From Dehalococcoidales bacterium (GTDB taxonomy: Bacteria; Chloroflexota; Dehalococcoidia; Dehalococcoidales; UBA5627): a stretch of DNA of 17,356 bases. The DNA lies in NCBI GenBank assembly GCA_012520835.1, contig JAAYNN010000073.1, positions 1-17,356 on the forward strand, written 5' to 3'. The stretch's first letter is position 1. Each line of letters begins with the position of its first letter. Positions 1-7,037 of this stretch are shown piece by piece. The notes beneath the pieces are model-generated. The model worked only from the letters and a program-made list of their open reading frames with translations, did no database searches and was not told the DNA's origin. The position numbers were made by a program, and so were the translations under genes.

Positions 1-65
1 CGGAAACATGTTTGTCCTGGCTTAACGGCATCGATTAAACGGTTGGCAAAATAGTCCTGTTAACA

Positions 66-1262
66 TTAAGAGTCAGGCTGTTTTTGCAGCTTCTTCCCGC
101 AGCCGCCACAGAATTTATTGCCCGGTGGATTGGCAAACGAGCAGCTCTTGCAGATAACGCTGTCCTCTTTTTTCTCATCGCCCCGAAGCACTTTGATATG
201 CGGCCGGGGTATTTCGATTCTCTCTTCGTCGAAGGCTTTCTTGAGCCTTTTTCGCAGTTCGCCGGTTACTTCCCACTGCATACTCGGTTGAACATCTCCC
301 AGAATCCTGATTTCAATAGCGGAATCGGCGAATTTTTGAACTCTTAATACCCTCGGCGGCGTCTTGATAAGTTTGCCGAAATAGGCGTCTGCTGCCAGGT
401 CTTTACCGACCCTGTTGATTACCTCAAAGACCCGGTCCAGATCTTCGCCGTAGGCTACGGGTATGTCCAGATTCACTCTGGATAAATCCCTGGTATAGTT
501 GGAGGCGGTAGTAATGGTACTGTTGGGGATGGTGTGGACGATGCCATCCAGGTCTCGCAGTACCGTTCTCCTCAGATTGACTTCCTCCACTTCACCCGAT
601 ATGCCGGCGATTTTAACCACATCGCCCTTGTTGTACTGGTCCTCCATCAATATAAAAATGCCGCCCAGGAAGTCCTTAACGATAGTCTGTGCCCCGAGGG
701 CAAGAGCGATACCCACGACGCCGGCGCTTGCCAGCATGGGGGTGATATCCATTCCCAGTTCACCCAGTATCAGAAAGAAGGCAATGGCTCCGGTGACGAT
801 AGCGATTATCCATATTATCAATCCTGTTAATGTTTTTGCCCTTCTTTCAAACCAGGATTTCGAATGCCTTCCCTTGCCGCTGCTTTTAACCAGTCCGGTT
901 ACCATTTTCGGCACGAAAGCCCTGGAGATGCGGTAAATAAAATAGGCTATGGCGATATAAGCCAGTATGACGACTCCGTGCTCAAGCAGCCATTCCTGAA
1001 TGCTTTCAATGGTAATAGAAGAAAAAACATCATCACTTGAGAGTATGATGGCTATAAATGACAGCATGATAATGGCAACCGAGATATATATTACCGAAAG
1101 CAGGAATTTGTCACAGAACTTGTTTTTCTTTGTATCTCTTTTATCCGGCTTGAGTTTGGCAACACTGTCCCGGAACATATTCCTGGAAATAACCAGAGCT
1201 ATGAAGAATACCGACGCCCCGGTTAAAAACCAGATGCTGTTTATAGTAAACCAATCCCACAT
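66..1262 (-). CDS. MscS-family mechanosensitive ion channel with C-terminal zinc ribbon
   Basis: Small-conductance mechanosensitive channel protein (398 aa) that would open under membrane tension and release solutes during osmotic downshock. Hydrophobic segments lie at about residues 10-29, 53-75, 97-113, 146-168 and 175-197. The last is the Gly/Ala-rich pore helix (LASAGVVGIALALGAQTIVK), followed by the MscS beta domain (GDVVKIAGISGEVEEVNLR, then TIPNS at 244-248). After the usual alpha/beta cytoplasmic domain there is a short charged linker and a four-cysteine zinc ribbon (C371, C374, C385, C388; CKSC and CGGCGK), an extra not present in the basic family. The ATG at 1260-1262 is preceded by an AAAGGGG ribosome-binding site. 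It is the last gene of the pyrF operon, 53 bp after the DUF951 gene. The family call is firm; the role of the zinc ribbon is unknown. Confidence 0.93.
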   Translation of the reverse strand: MWDWFTINSIWFLTGASVFFIALVISRNMFRDSVAKLKPDKRDTKKNKFCDKFLLSVIYISVAIIMLSFIAIILSSDDVFSSITIESIQEWLLEHGVVILAYIAIAYFIYRISRAFVPKMVTGLVKSSGKGRHSKSWFERRAKTLTGLIIWIIAIVTGAIAFFLILGELGMDITPMLASAGVVGIALALGAQTIVKDFLGGIFILMEDQYNKGDVVKIAGISGEVEEVNLRRTVLRDLDGIVHTIPNSTITTASNYTRDLSRVNLDIPVAYGEDLDRVFEVINRVGKDLAADAYFGKLIKTPPRVLRVQKFADSAIEIRILGDVQPSMQWEVTGELRKRLKKAFDEERIEIPRPHIKVLRGDEKKEDSVICKSCSFANPPGNKFCGGCGKKLQKQPDS

Positions 1263-1315
1263 GTCAGGTGCCCCTTTGAATAGATGGTATACGGATTATA
1301 ACATACAATCCGGTA

Positions 1316-1519
1316 TTATTGAGAAGTCTCTTCGCCCTTTGAGATAAAAGACTTAATCCTTTTCTCGAATGAGCTTCTTTCAAGCATTACTTTGTGCCGG
1401 CAGCCCAGACAAACCATGCCGATATCGGCGCCGGTTCTGGTAACCTGCCAGCGGTCGCTGCCGCAGGGATGCTTCTTTTTAAGCTGCACGACATCGCCCT
1501 GATTTATTGCTATAACCAT
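1316..1519 (-). CDS. DUF951 family small zinc-binding-like protein
   Basis: A 67-residue protein matching the DUF951 pattern: an N-terminal strand rich in V/I and K, KKKHPCG (C19), then W-x-V-x-R-x-GADIG, then CLGC (C37, C40) and an R-x-x-F-E-K tail. Three cysteines with a nearby histidine suggest a small metal-binding fold. The family occurs in Firmicutes and Chloroflexota and has no settled function. It starts 11 bp after the pyrF stop, so the two are almost certainly co-transcribed, with mscS following. Nothing in the sequence explains why it sits with pyrF. Confidence 0.85.
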   Translation of the reverse strand: MVIAINQGDVVQLKKKHPCGSDRWQVTRTGADIGMVCLGCRHKVMLERSSFEKRIKSFISKGEETSQ

Positions 1520-1530
1520 GACATGTCTCT

Positions 1531-2334
1531 CTAGCGGAAACTGTTAATGCGATCGCGTAAATCCATGGCCGCTTTGCGTGCGGCGGTGGCAAAGTCAGCC
1601 CCGCGCGAGGCATATATTATCTGCCGCGCCGAATTTATGATAATACCCATGCCTTTATCATCTCTGCCGTTGCAGACTGCTTTTTCAAGGTCGCCGCCCT
1701 GCGCCCCGACCCCGGGAATCAAAAACAGCATGTCATGATAAATTTCCCGCAGCAATTGCAACTCTTCGGGATAGGTGGCTCCCACCACCAGACCCACATT
1801 GCCATGCTTATTCCACTGGCTGGCGCGATCCGCTACCATCTGGAAGAGGGGAATGCTGCGGCCGTCTGCCACACAGTTCAGAGACTGGAAATCGCCGGAA
1901 CCGGCATTGGAGGTGCGGCAGAGGATGAAAATTCCTTTATTGCGGTATTCTATAAATGGGGCGACGGAATCGGATCCCATATACGGATTTATAGTTGCCG
2001 CATCGAAATTAAAATTATCGAATATCGATCTGGCGTAAGCCCTGGCGGTGTTGCCGATATCTCCGCGCTTGGCATCGCCTATGACAGGGATATCTTTCGG
2101 AATATAATCCACGGTTTCCTTCAAAGCGGTAAAACCCTGCGTGCCGAAGGCTTCATAAAAGGCAAAGTTCGGTTTATAGGCGCAAACAAGGTCGGAGGTA
2201 GCATCTATAATCGCCCGGTTGAATTCGAAAACGCTTTCGGCATCCGGAAAGATATCCGGGTCGGGGTCCAGTCCGATACATACCAGGCTGTTGTTTTTGG
2301 AAACGGCGCTTTCTAATTTATCGGTAAAATTCAA
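1531..2334 (-). CDS. pyrF: Orotidine 5'-phosphate decarboxylase
   Basis: Decarboxylates OMP to UMP, the last step of de novo pyrimidine synthesis, in the cytoplasm. The 267-aa length and motif layout fit the longer PyrF subfamily. Visible motifs are GLDPDPD (21-27), AYKPN with catalytic Lys54, DAKRGDIGNTA with D87-x-K89-R-x-x-D92 as the catalytic charge network, and IPGVGAQGGD (206-215) for phosphate binding. The start is TTG at 2332-2334: a GAAGGAG Shine-Dalgarno on the minus strand ends 7 nt before it, and no in-frame ATG is better placed. It leads the operon pyrF-DUF951-mscS, with its own promoter about 20 bases upstream. Confidence 0.96.
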   Translation of the reverse strand: MNFTDKLESAVSKNNSLVCIGLDPDPDIFPDAESVFEFNRAIIDATSDLVCAYKPNFAFYEAFGTQGFTALKETVDYIPKDIPVIGDAKRGDIGNTARAYARSIFDNFNFDAATINPYMGSDSVAPFIEYRNKGIFILCRTSNAGSGDFQSLNCVADGRSIPLFQMVADRASQWNKHGNVGLVVGATYPEELQLLREIYHDMLFLIPGVGAQGGDLEKAVCNGRDDKGMGIIINSARQIIYASRGADFATAARKAAMDLRDRINSFR

Positions 2335-2357
2335 TTCAATACTCCTTCAGTTTCTTG

Positions 2358-2387
2358 ATATTATCAGCCGATATATGCGGGCGTCAA
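2358..2387 (-). promoter_or_regulatory. Promoter of the pyrF operon
   Basis: On the minus strand, a TTGACG -35 (2382-2387) is followed after 18 bp by TAATAT (2358-2363), with an extended TG one base before it. Transcription would start near 2351, leaving only a short leader that contains the GAAGGAG site of pyrF. Match to the sigma70 consensus is good; the call is by eye. Confidence 0.7.
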
Positions 2388-2417
2388 GTAAAATTATGAG
2401 AAACCATGTAAAACGGA

Positions 2418-2447
2418 TTGATTTCCGGCAGAGATGTGCCGTAATAT
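2418..2447 (+). promoter_or_regulatory. Promoter of the DUF2807 lipoprotein gene
   Basis: TTGATT (2418-2423), an 18-bp spacer and TAATAT (2442-2447) lie just upstream of a strong GGAGG site at 2461. The element is back-to-back with the pyrF promoter in a 137-bp divergent spacer. Confidence 0.55.
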
Positions 2448-2471
2448 TATGATGTAAAATGGAGGTCGGAT

Positions 2472-3254
2472 ATGAGAATAAAAAGTATTATTACCGTCCT
2501 GTCCATTATCAGCTTGCTTGTCATCCCCTGTGTTTCGGGATGCATATTGCCGGTAAGCGGTTCGGGGAATCTGATAACCGAACAGTTTAATTACACGGAT
2601 TTTGATTCAATCCAAATCAGCAATGTTTTCGAGGTTGAAATCAGCCAGTCGGATACCTGCAGCATCAGTGTCACGGCTGATGACAACATCATGGACTATG
2701 TGATTGTCAGCCGTTCCGGAAGCAACCTGCTGGTGCGCTTGGAGCAGGGCTATAATTACCAGTCGATTACGGCGATAGCAAAAATCAGCCTTCCCGATAT
2801 CAGTGAACTGACCATGAGCGGTGCGGCGAAAGGAATCTTGAAGAAGTTTAACACTTCCAGAAAGGTTGAGATAGATGTCAGCGGCGCCAGCGAACTGGAA
2901 ATCATGGATTTGACTGCGGGTACCGTCGATATTGATGTCTCTGGGGCTAGTGTGGTGGGAGGAACCATTGCCTGCGGCGATGCCGAGTTCAATATCTCCG
3001 GAGCCAGCACGATGAATGTTGCCGGAAGCGGGCAGGATTTAACAGCCGAGGTTTCGGGGGCTAGCAAACTGGAACTGGACAATTTTACCGTCAATGATGT
3101 CGATATCGAAGTCAGCGGCGCCAGTAATGCCGTGGTCAATATGGACGGCACCCTGAATGCTGAGGTCAGCGGCGCTTCGTCGCTTTATTATATCGGCAAT
3201 CCGGTTATGGGCGATATCGATATCTCCGGCGCTTCCAGCGTGCGGAAGAAATAA
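2472..3254 (+). CDS. DUF2807 (GIN-domain) beta-repeat lipoprotein
   Basis: A 260-aa exported lipoprotein. The N-terminus has basic residues, a hydrophobic core and a lipobox VSGC, with Cys24 as the lipidation site. The rest is a DUF2807-type head (GNLITEQFNYTDFDSIQISN, then alternating hydrophobic strands). From about residue 115 it is a tandem series of short strands, each carrying the turn [VI]SGAS: seven exact SGAS copies plus one SGAA, spaced roughly 17-25 residues. This is the typical single-stranded beta-helix of the family, whose function is poorly known; it is often annotated 'putative auto-transporter adhesin head GIN domain'. The start ATG has GGAGG 6 nt upstream. folC follows after about 25 bp and may be co-transcribed. 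Surface or cell-envelope binding is an inference. Confidence 0.88.
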   Translation: MRIKSIITVLSIISLLVIPCVSGCILPVSGSGNLITEQFNYTDFDSIQISNVFEVEISQSDTCSISVTADDNIMDYVIVSRSGSNLLVRLEQGYNYQSITAIAKISLPDISELTMSGAAKGILKKFNTSRKVEIDVSGASELEIMDLTAGTVDIDVSGASVVGGTIACGDAEFNISGASTMNVAGSGQDLTAEVSGASKLELDNFTVNDVDIEVSGASNAVVNMDGTLNAEVSGASSLYYIGNPVMGDIDISGASSVRKK

Positions 3255-3279
3255 AAATATAATCGTATTTTGAGTTTTG

Positions 3280-4635
3280 ATGCAGAGTTTAAACTATCGG
3301 CAGTCGCTGGAATATATCTACAGTTTTTCCGATTATGAAACCATCCATAAACTGCATGACCCGGCCAGCTACGACCTGCGGCGCGTTTTCGAGTTGATGT
3401 CTTTGCTGGGCGACCCCCACCTGAAGGCTAAGACGGTTCATATTGCCGGCACCAAGGGCAAGGGCAGCGTGGCTGCCATGATAGCTTCGGTGCTGACGGC
3501 TTCGGGATATAAAACCGGGCTTTACACCTCTCCGCACCTTATCGATATCAGGGAGCGCTTTCAAATAGACGGCGAAATGGTATCCGAAGCTGAGTTTACC
3601 GATATCATAAATGAAATCAAGCCGTCGGTCGATGCCGTCAACAGGCGTGCCACTTACGGTCTGCTCACCACCTTCGAGGTAATGACGGCTCTTTGCTTTG
3701 TCTTCTTTGCAAGGCATAATGCCGATTTCTGTGTGGTGGAGGTGGGGCTGGGGGGCAGGCTGGATGCCACCAATATCGTCAGCCCCGAGGTCTGCATCAT
3801 TACACCGGTGAATCTCGACCACACCGACGTGCTGGGGGATACCATTGCCAAAATCGCCGCCGAAAAGGCCGGCATAATCAAGCAGGCAATCCCCGTAGTT
3901 TCGGCTCCCCAGGTAGATGAAGCCATGCAGGTAATCGAAGAGAAGTGTCTTGCACAGCATTCCCCTCTTATTAAGGTCGGAACGGATATTCTATGGCAGG
4001 ATGAATGTTCCACTCCCGAAAAATCGCGGCTCGTGATAAGAGGCCGTCTCAATAACTACCGGTTGTCGGTTCCACTGGCAGGCTGCTGCCAGTGGGAGAA
4101 TGCAGCAACAGCGATAGCCGCGCTGGAGGTCTTGACCGGGAAGGGTTTTAACATATCGCTTTTATCCATCAGCAAGGGAATGAGTGAAGTTAAATGGCCG
4201 GGGCGATTCCAACTGATGGGAAGAAATCCGCTTATTATAATCGACGGGGCACACAATGTGCTTTCCGCCCGCCAACTTAAAAAATCATTGCAGTATCACT
4301 ATAAGCAATATTTTTCAAAATCGGATTCGCAGCCTGCATGCTCAACAATCCTCATTTTCGGCGCCTCGGCCGATAAGGATGTCGGAAGTATGATTGGCGA
4401 ACTGGCTGCTCTCTTCGACGAGATTATCGTTACGCGTTCCCAACATCCGCGTTCGATGAAAGTCTCTTTGCTGAAAGAGGAGTTTTTAAAGCAGGGCAGG
4501 GCAGTTCATGAGGCTGAGGATGTTCCGAAAGCAATAGAGCTTGCCAGACGGCAAGCTCCCAATAACGCCCTGATCTGTATCACCGGTTCGCTTTTTGTAG
4601 CCGGCGATGCTATTTTATATTTTAATAACGGCTAA
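3280..4635 (+). CDS. folC: Bifunctional folylpolyglutamate/dihydrofolate synthase
   Basis: Adds glutamate to folates (and possibly joins dihydropteroate to glutamate) using ATP; a Mur-ligase-superfamily enzyme of about 451 aa. Motifs, numbered from the TTG one codon upstream, are the P-loop GTKGKGS (58-64), YTSPHL (83-88), VEVGLGGRLDATN with Glu155, NLDHTDVLG (179-187), EKAGI with the probable carbamylated Lys197, and PGRFQLMG...IIDGAHN (308-327). Length and motif order are normal. The start is ambiguous: TTG at 3277 and ATG at 3280 are adjacent and neither has a clear Shine-Dalgarno; the ATG is preferred. The gene follows the lipoprotein gene closely. Its stop codon overlaps the stop codon of the convergent gene by 4 bases. 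Confidence 0.95.
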   Translation: MQSLNYRQSLEYIYSFSDYETIHKLHDPASYDLRRVFELMSLLGDPHLKAKTVHIAGTKGKGSVAAMIASVLTASGYKTGLYTSPHLIDIRERFQIDGEMVSEAEFTDIINEIKPSVDAVNRRATYGLLTTFEVMTALCFVFFARHNADFCVVEVGLGGRLDATNIVSPEVCIITPVNLDHTDVLGDTIAKIAAEKAGIIKQAIPVVSAPQVDEAMQVIEEKCLAQHSPLIKVGTDILWQDECSTPEKSRLVIRGRLNNYRLSVPLAGCCQWENAATAIAALEVLTGKGFNISLLSISKGMSEVKWPGRFQLMGRNPLIIIDGAHNVLSARQLKKSLQYHYKQYFSKSDSQPACSTILIFGASADKDVGSMIGELAALFDEIIVTRSQHPRSMKVSLLKEEFLKQGRAVHEAEDVPKAIELARRQAPNNALICITGSLFVAGDAILYFNNG

Positions 4636-5489
4636 CGCCAGACCATAGGGTGCGGGCTAATCTCATAGATACTCAGATTGGCTGCACTTAAAGAACCAAT
4701 TTCAAAGGATCTGGAAGGTGCGAACTGGGCTGTTCGCAACCTGACATACATCTGCGCCCAGTCAACCGAACCGGTGGAAGTATTCCAGCGTATTCCTAAC
4801 TCCCATTTTTCAGAGAAGAACAGGAAGTATTTTATTACTCCGGCATTGGGGTAGACGATGGTTCCGAACCAGGCTTCATCCAGCGAGATTCCCAGCTCGG
4901 GGCAGTTGGTAGCAACCCAGGAGATAAAGGTGTTTCTTATTTTTATTGCATCGGTAGTCAGCTCTTCCAGAGATTCCGGTTTTTCACGGATAAACAGAGT
5001 AACTGTTTCGGTATTGGAATAGCCCTGCCATTCGGCTTTTACTTTTACGGTAATAATGCTGCCGACTGTTCCTTCTGCAGGCACGACTACCACCTCGGCG
5101 ACATAACCCTCGGCTATTGCCTTAGGCCCGACGGAAACGGTGGCATTCTCGGCGGTAGCTGAAATTCTTGCCAGACTCTCATCGATAGTCTGTGTAGCTG
5201 TAGTTGTATTGTTAGTATCCGAAGTTTTGGTGGTAGTGGGTTCCGTAGTTGTTGTTTTCGGCTCCATAGTACCGTAGTCAACGGTTACCAGGAAGACATA
5301 GCTCACGCCTTCTATGCCGTCGTCCATATACATGGGCGATACGTGTATTGAAAACGGGATCTGGGTGGTTTTGGTAGTATTGGTAGTGGTTCCGTTTCCG
5401 CTGCAACCTGGCAGCAGTGGCATCAAAGACGTCAATGCTAAAAGAACAAATAAAACACAAGCCCTGAATACTATTTTAGTAGTCTTCAT
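4632..5489 (-). CDS. Hypothetical Thr-rich lipoprotein
   Basis: A secreted lipoprotein of unknown function (285 aa from this start). Signal: MKTTKIVFRACVLFVLL, a hydrophobic stretch, and lipobox LLPGC (Cys29). Two low-complexity Thr/Asn-rich stretches follow (GTTTNTTKTT and a TTTTEPTTTK-type linker near residues 88-110), flexible spacers typical of exported proteins. Between them and after them are beta-rich segments resembling Ig-like folds (SIHVSPMY..., VSVGPKAIAEGYVAEVVVVPA), then a mixed C-terminal domain from about residue 185 (ITLFIREKPESLEELT onward). An in-frame ATG nine codons upstream (5516) falls on the -10/transcription start region, so the ATG at 5489 is the likely start, although its Shine-Dalgarno (AGGG) is weak. 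No family is recognised. Confidence 0.8.
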   Translation of the reverse strand: MKTTKIVFRACVLFVLLALTSLMPLLPGCSGNGTTTNTTKTTQIPFSIHVSPMYMDDGIEGVSYVFLVTVDYGTMEPKTTTTEPTTTKTSDTNNTTTATQTIDESLARISATAENATVSVGPKAIAEGYVAEVVVVPAEGTVGSIITVKVKAEWQGYSNTETVTLFIREKPESLEELTTDAIKIRNTFISWVATNCPELGISLDEAWFGTIVYPNAGVIKYFLFFSEKWELGIRWNTSTGSVDWAQMYVRLRTAQFAPSRSFEIGSLSAANLSIYEISPHPMVWR

Positions 5490-5518
5490 AACGATTTTGC
5501 CCTGATTCAGCCGCATTA

Positions 5519-5547
5519 ATATTATTGTATTGCGTCGGTGTTGTCAA
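5519..5547 (-). promoter_or_regulatory. Strong promoter for the Thr-rich lipoprotein gene, inside the SWIM gene
   Basis: Minus-strand TTGACA (5542-5547, a perfect -35), a 17-bp spacer and TAATAT (5519-5524). Transcription would begin near 5512, giving a leader of about 23 nt before the ATG at 5489. Most of the promoter lies within the last codons of the upstream SWIM gene. It settles the start of the lipoprotein gene. Confidence 0.75.
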
Positions 5548-5794
5548 ACTGGGAGGACAAGGCCTCTTTCGGGAGCATATCACCCAGTATGCGTTCCATA
5601 GCCATGGTGTGGCAGCACAGTCCCCAGTGTGAGAAGAAGTTACATGTGCAATGCCATCCTTCAGTTCCATATCCGGTAACGTGGGAATCGTTTTCCCCAC
5701 GGAAATTCACTGATAATTCAGTAAAGGTTATTCGGTCTTTCTCCTGGGCATATCTCTTAGCCTTTTCGATTTTTCCGATTAAACTTGATTGCAT
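5522..5794 (-). CDS. Small stand-alone SWIM zinc-finger protein
   Basis: A 90-aa protein whose middle carries the SWIM signature CxCx(n)CxH: HCTCNFFSHWGLCCHTMA, with the two-Cys pair at about residues 49 and 51 and the Cys-x-His at about 60 and 62. SWIM domains bind DNA or proteins and normally sit inside larger proteins such as MuDR transposases or SWI/SNF helicases. Here it is essentially the whole protein, with a Lys/Glu-rich N-terminal helix (GKIEKAKRYAQEKDR). The start is firm: AGGAGGG lies 6 nt before the ATG. The gene sits 30-60 bases downstream of a strong intrinsic terminator, so its expression may depend on read-through. Function is unknown. Confidence 0.85.
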   Translation of the reverse strand: MQSSLIGKIEKAKRYAQEKDRITFTELSVNFRGENDSHVTGYGTEGWHCTCNFFSHWGLCCHTMAMERILGDMLPKEALSSQFDNTDAIQ

Positions 5795-5820
5795 TTTACC
5801 CTCCTTTAACCTGAATATTT

Positions 5821-5859
5821 TTAATTAAAAAAGCACTGGGCTGAAACCAGCCAGTGCTT
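5821..5859 (-). terminator. Intrinsic terminator just upstream of the SWIM gene
   Basis: Read on the minus strand, AAGCACTG pairs with CAGTGCTT and GCTG with CAGC around a 4-nt loop, with one bulged base (5831-5859). A run of six T and then an AT-rich tail follow. It could end transcripts from the SEC-C/YkgJ gene. Its position only about 37 bases before the SWIM start makes an attenuator role possible. Confidence 0.8.
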
Positions 5860-5898
5860 ATAATTATTCCTGTGCCCCCGGGGCTGCTATATAAAAAA

Positions 5899-5916
5899 TC
5901 AGAAGCACCATCTCAT
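5899..5916 (-). other. Possible leader peptide ORF (5 codons)
   Basis: On the minus strand, ATG AGA TGG TGC TTC TGA encodes MRWCF, with GGGAG 6 nt upstream (5923-5927). It lies between a candidate promoter (5943-5971) and the terminator at 5831-5859. Its TGG-TGC-TT stretch could pair with the 5' arm of the terminator (AAGCAC). Such tiny ORFs arise easily by chance, so this is only a candidate. Confidence 0.25.
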
Positions 5917-5942
5917 CAATTTCTCCCAATTTCCGTGTATTC

Positions 5943-5971
5943 ATTTTACCCCATTTCGGGGAATAAGTCCA
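5943..5971 (-). promoter_or_regulatory. Candidate promoter for the SWIM leader RNA
   Basis: Minus-strand TGGACT (5966-5971), a 17-bp spacer and TAAAAT (5943-5948). Transcription would start near 5936, giving a leader or small RNA of about 105 nt ending at the terminator. The -35 matches only four of six consensus bases. Confidence 0.4.
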
Positions 5972-6040
5972 TACCTTTCGGGATGAAGAAAAGCATTATG
6001 GCTGTAAATTATAATGCGGCAGGCAAGCCGTTTTATTTAT

Positions 6041-6919
6041 TCAGCAGCTTCTGTAAGCCCTGATTGCCGACTGCACTTCAGGGTCTTTCATAAAATCCTT
6101 TTCCATGTTTTCCATGCCCATCAATCTGGATATGGCTGCTATTCCTCCGGTCAGGATGTTATTGACCAATATAGGCATGAAGGAACCCACCAGCCGGTCC
6201 GAATTAGCATAATAGAAAGGGATGTCGGGGAACATCGAGCGCTCGTAAGCCACGTATGCCTTCCTGTCGGCAATATGGTAGGGGGTATGAGTATCGCACC
6301 ATTCGCATGGCGTGGTGACCACCAGCCCGGCGCAGACGAACGGGCGGACTGTATAGATAGAGCATGCCCCGTCGATTAAGAGAGGGCAGGGTATGCACTG
6401 CATGGCATAGGCAGTCAGATTCCCGAGCATGCTGTTTCCGGCCTGTCCGGTATTGTCTGCAGCCGCTATGCCATCTGCGGTTTTAGGCTTTTTGAACAGG
6501 TCGCCGCCTTTTCTGACCCTTTCGCGCCATACGGGATAACTTTTTAGAAAATGGTCCAGCAGCTCTTTATTATGGTACATGTGGTAAACGATAGCCTCCG
6601 CTTCCTGGACGGTGGCACTGATAAAGAATACACAGCAGTGGGCACAACCTTTTTTACAGCTGATGGTTTCCGATTTGGCAGATACCATTTCGTTTTGCCG
6701 CTGAGATATTAAATCATAAACCTGCGGCTGTTTTGCCGTGAATTCACGGCAGAATTGTTCTCTTTTACGACCGATGACGCCTTTATAGGCAATCTCTTTA
6801 TTCAGAGTTATGCTGTCAGAATTCTGTAGCGGGGTGGGGGCTGCAGAAGACCCGCAGCAATTTTTATACTTTCTGCCGCTGCCACACCCGCAGCGGCGGT
6901 TGACATCGGTTTGACTCAT
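6041..6919 (-). CDS. SEC-C motif plus YkgJ-type cysteine cluster protein
   Basis: A 292-aa cytoplasmic protein joining two cysteine-rich modules. Near the N-terminus is a SEC-C motif (CGCGSGRKYKNCCG, residues 11-24), the zinc-binding element known from the SecA C-terminus. From about residue 88 follows a YkgJ/CxxCxxCC cluster (CKKGCAHCCVFF) with its distal part CPLLIDGACSIYTVRPFVCAG and further cysteines (CEWC), probably a metal or Fe-S site. The enzymatic role of YkgJ-like proteins is not established. The ATG at 6919 is chosen over an in-frame TTG at 6937, because a promoter places the RNA 5' end near 6921, inside which the TTG would not be transcribed. There is no Shine-Dalgarno, consistent with a leaderless mRNA. 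It is divergent from the MFS gene. Confidence 0.85.
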   Translation of the reverse strand: MSQTDVNRRCGCGSGRKYKNCCGSSAAPTPLQNSDSITLNKEIAYKGVIGRKREQFCREFTAKQPQVYDLISQRQNEMVSAKSETISCKKGCAHCCVFFISATVQEAEAIVYHMYHNKELLDHFLKSYPVWRERVRKGGDLFKKPKTADGIAAADNTGQAGNSMLGNLTAYAMQCIPCPLLIDGACSIYTVRPFVCAGLVVTTPCEWCDTHTPYHIADRKAYVAYERSMFPDIPFYYANSDRLVGSFMPILVNNILTGGIAAISRLMGMENMEKDFMKDPEVQSAIRAYRSC

Positions 6920-6927
6920 AATTAAAT

Positions 6928-6956
6928 ATCTTAACAATATCCTGTTCTGTACTCAA
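6928..6956 (-). promoter_or_regulatory. Promoter of the SEC-C/YkgJ gene (leaderless type)
   Basis: Minus-strand TTGAGT (6951-6956), a 17-bp spacer and TAAGAT (6928-6933). The predicted start near 6921 is 2 bases from the ATG at 6919, so the mRNA would have essentially no leader. Confidence 0.65.
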
Positions 6957-6998
6957 GCCTGCCATTTGTTTTCCCCACATTGCGAGGATCGTCTTGAA

Positions 6999-7027
6999 TT
7001 GATTTTGCAATAACTACGGTATATTAT
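6999..7027 (+). promoter_or_regulatory. Promoter of the MFS gene (leaderless type)
   Basis: TTGATT (6999-7004), exactly 17 bp, then TATTAT (7022-7027). The predicted start near 7034 lies about 4 bases before the ATG at 7038; the upstream GTG at 7029 would not be transcribed. Confidence 0.65.
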
Positions 7028-7037
7028 AGTGGATACA

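Noticed and set aside
1735..2316. 193-codon open frame on the plus strand
   Set aside because: Antisense to pyrF including its active-site motif; no family resemblance.
3289..3960. 223-codon open frame on the minus strand
   Set aside because: It lies wholly within folC, opposite its conserved motifs, and has no recognisable domain or ribosome-binding site.
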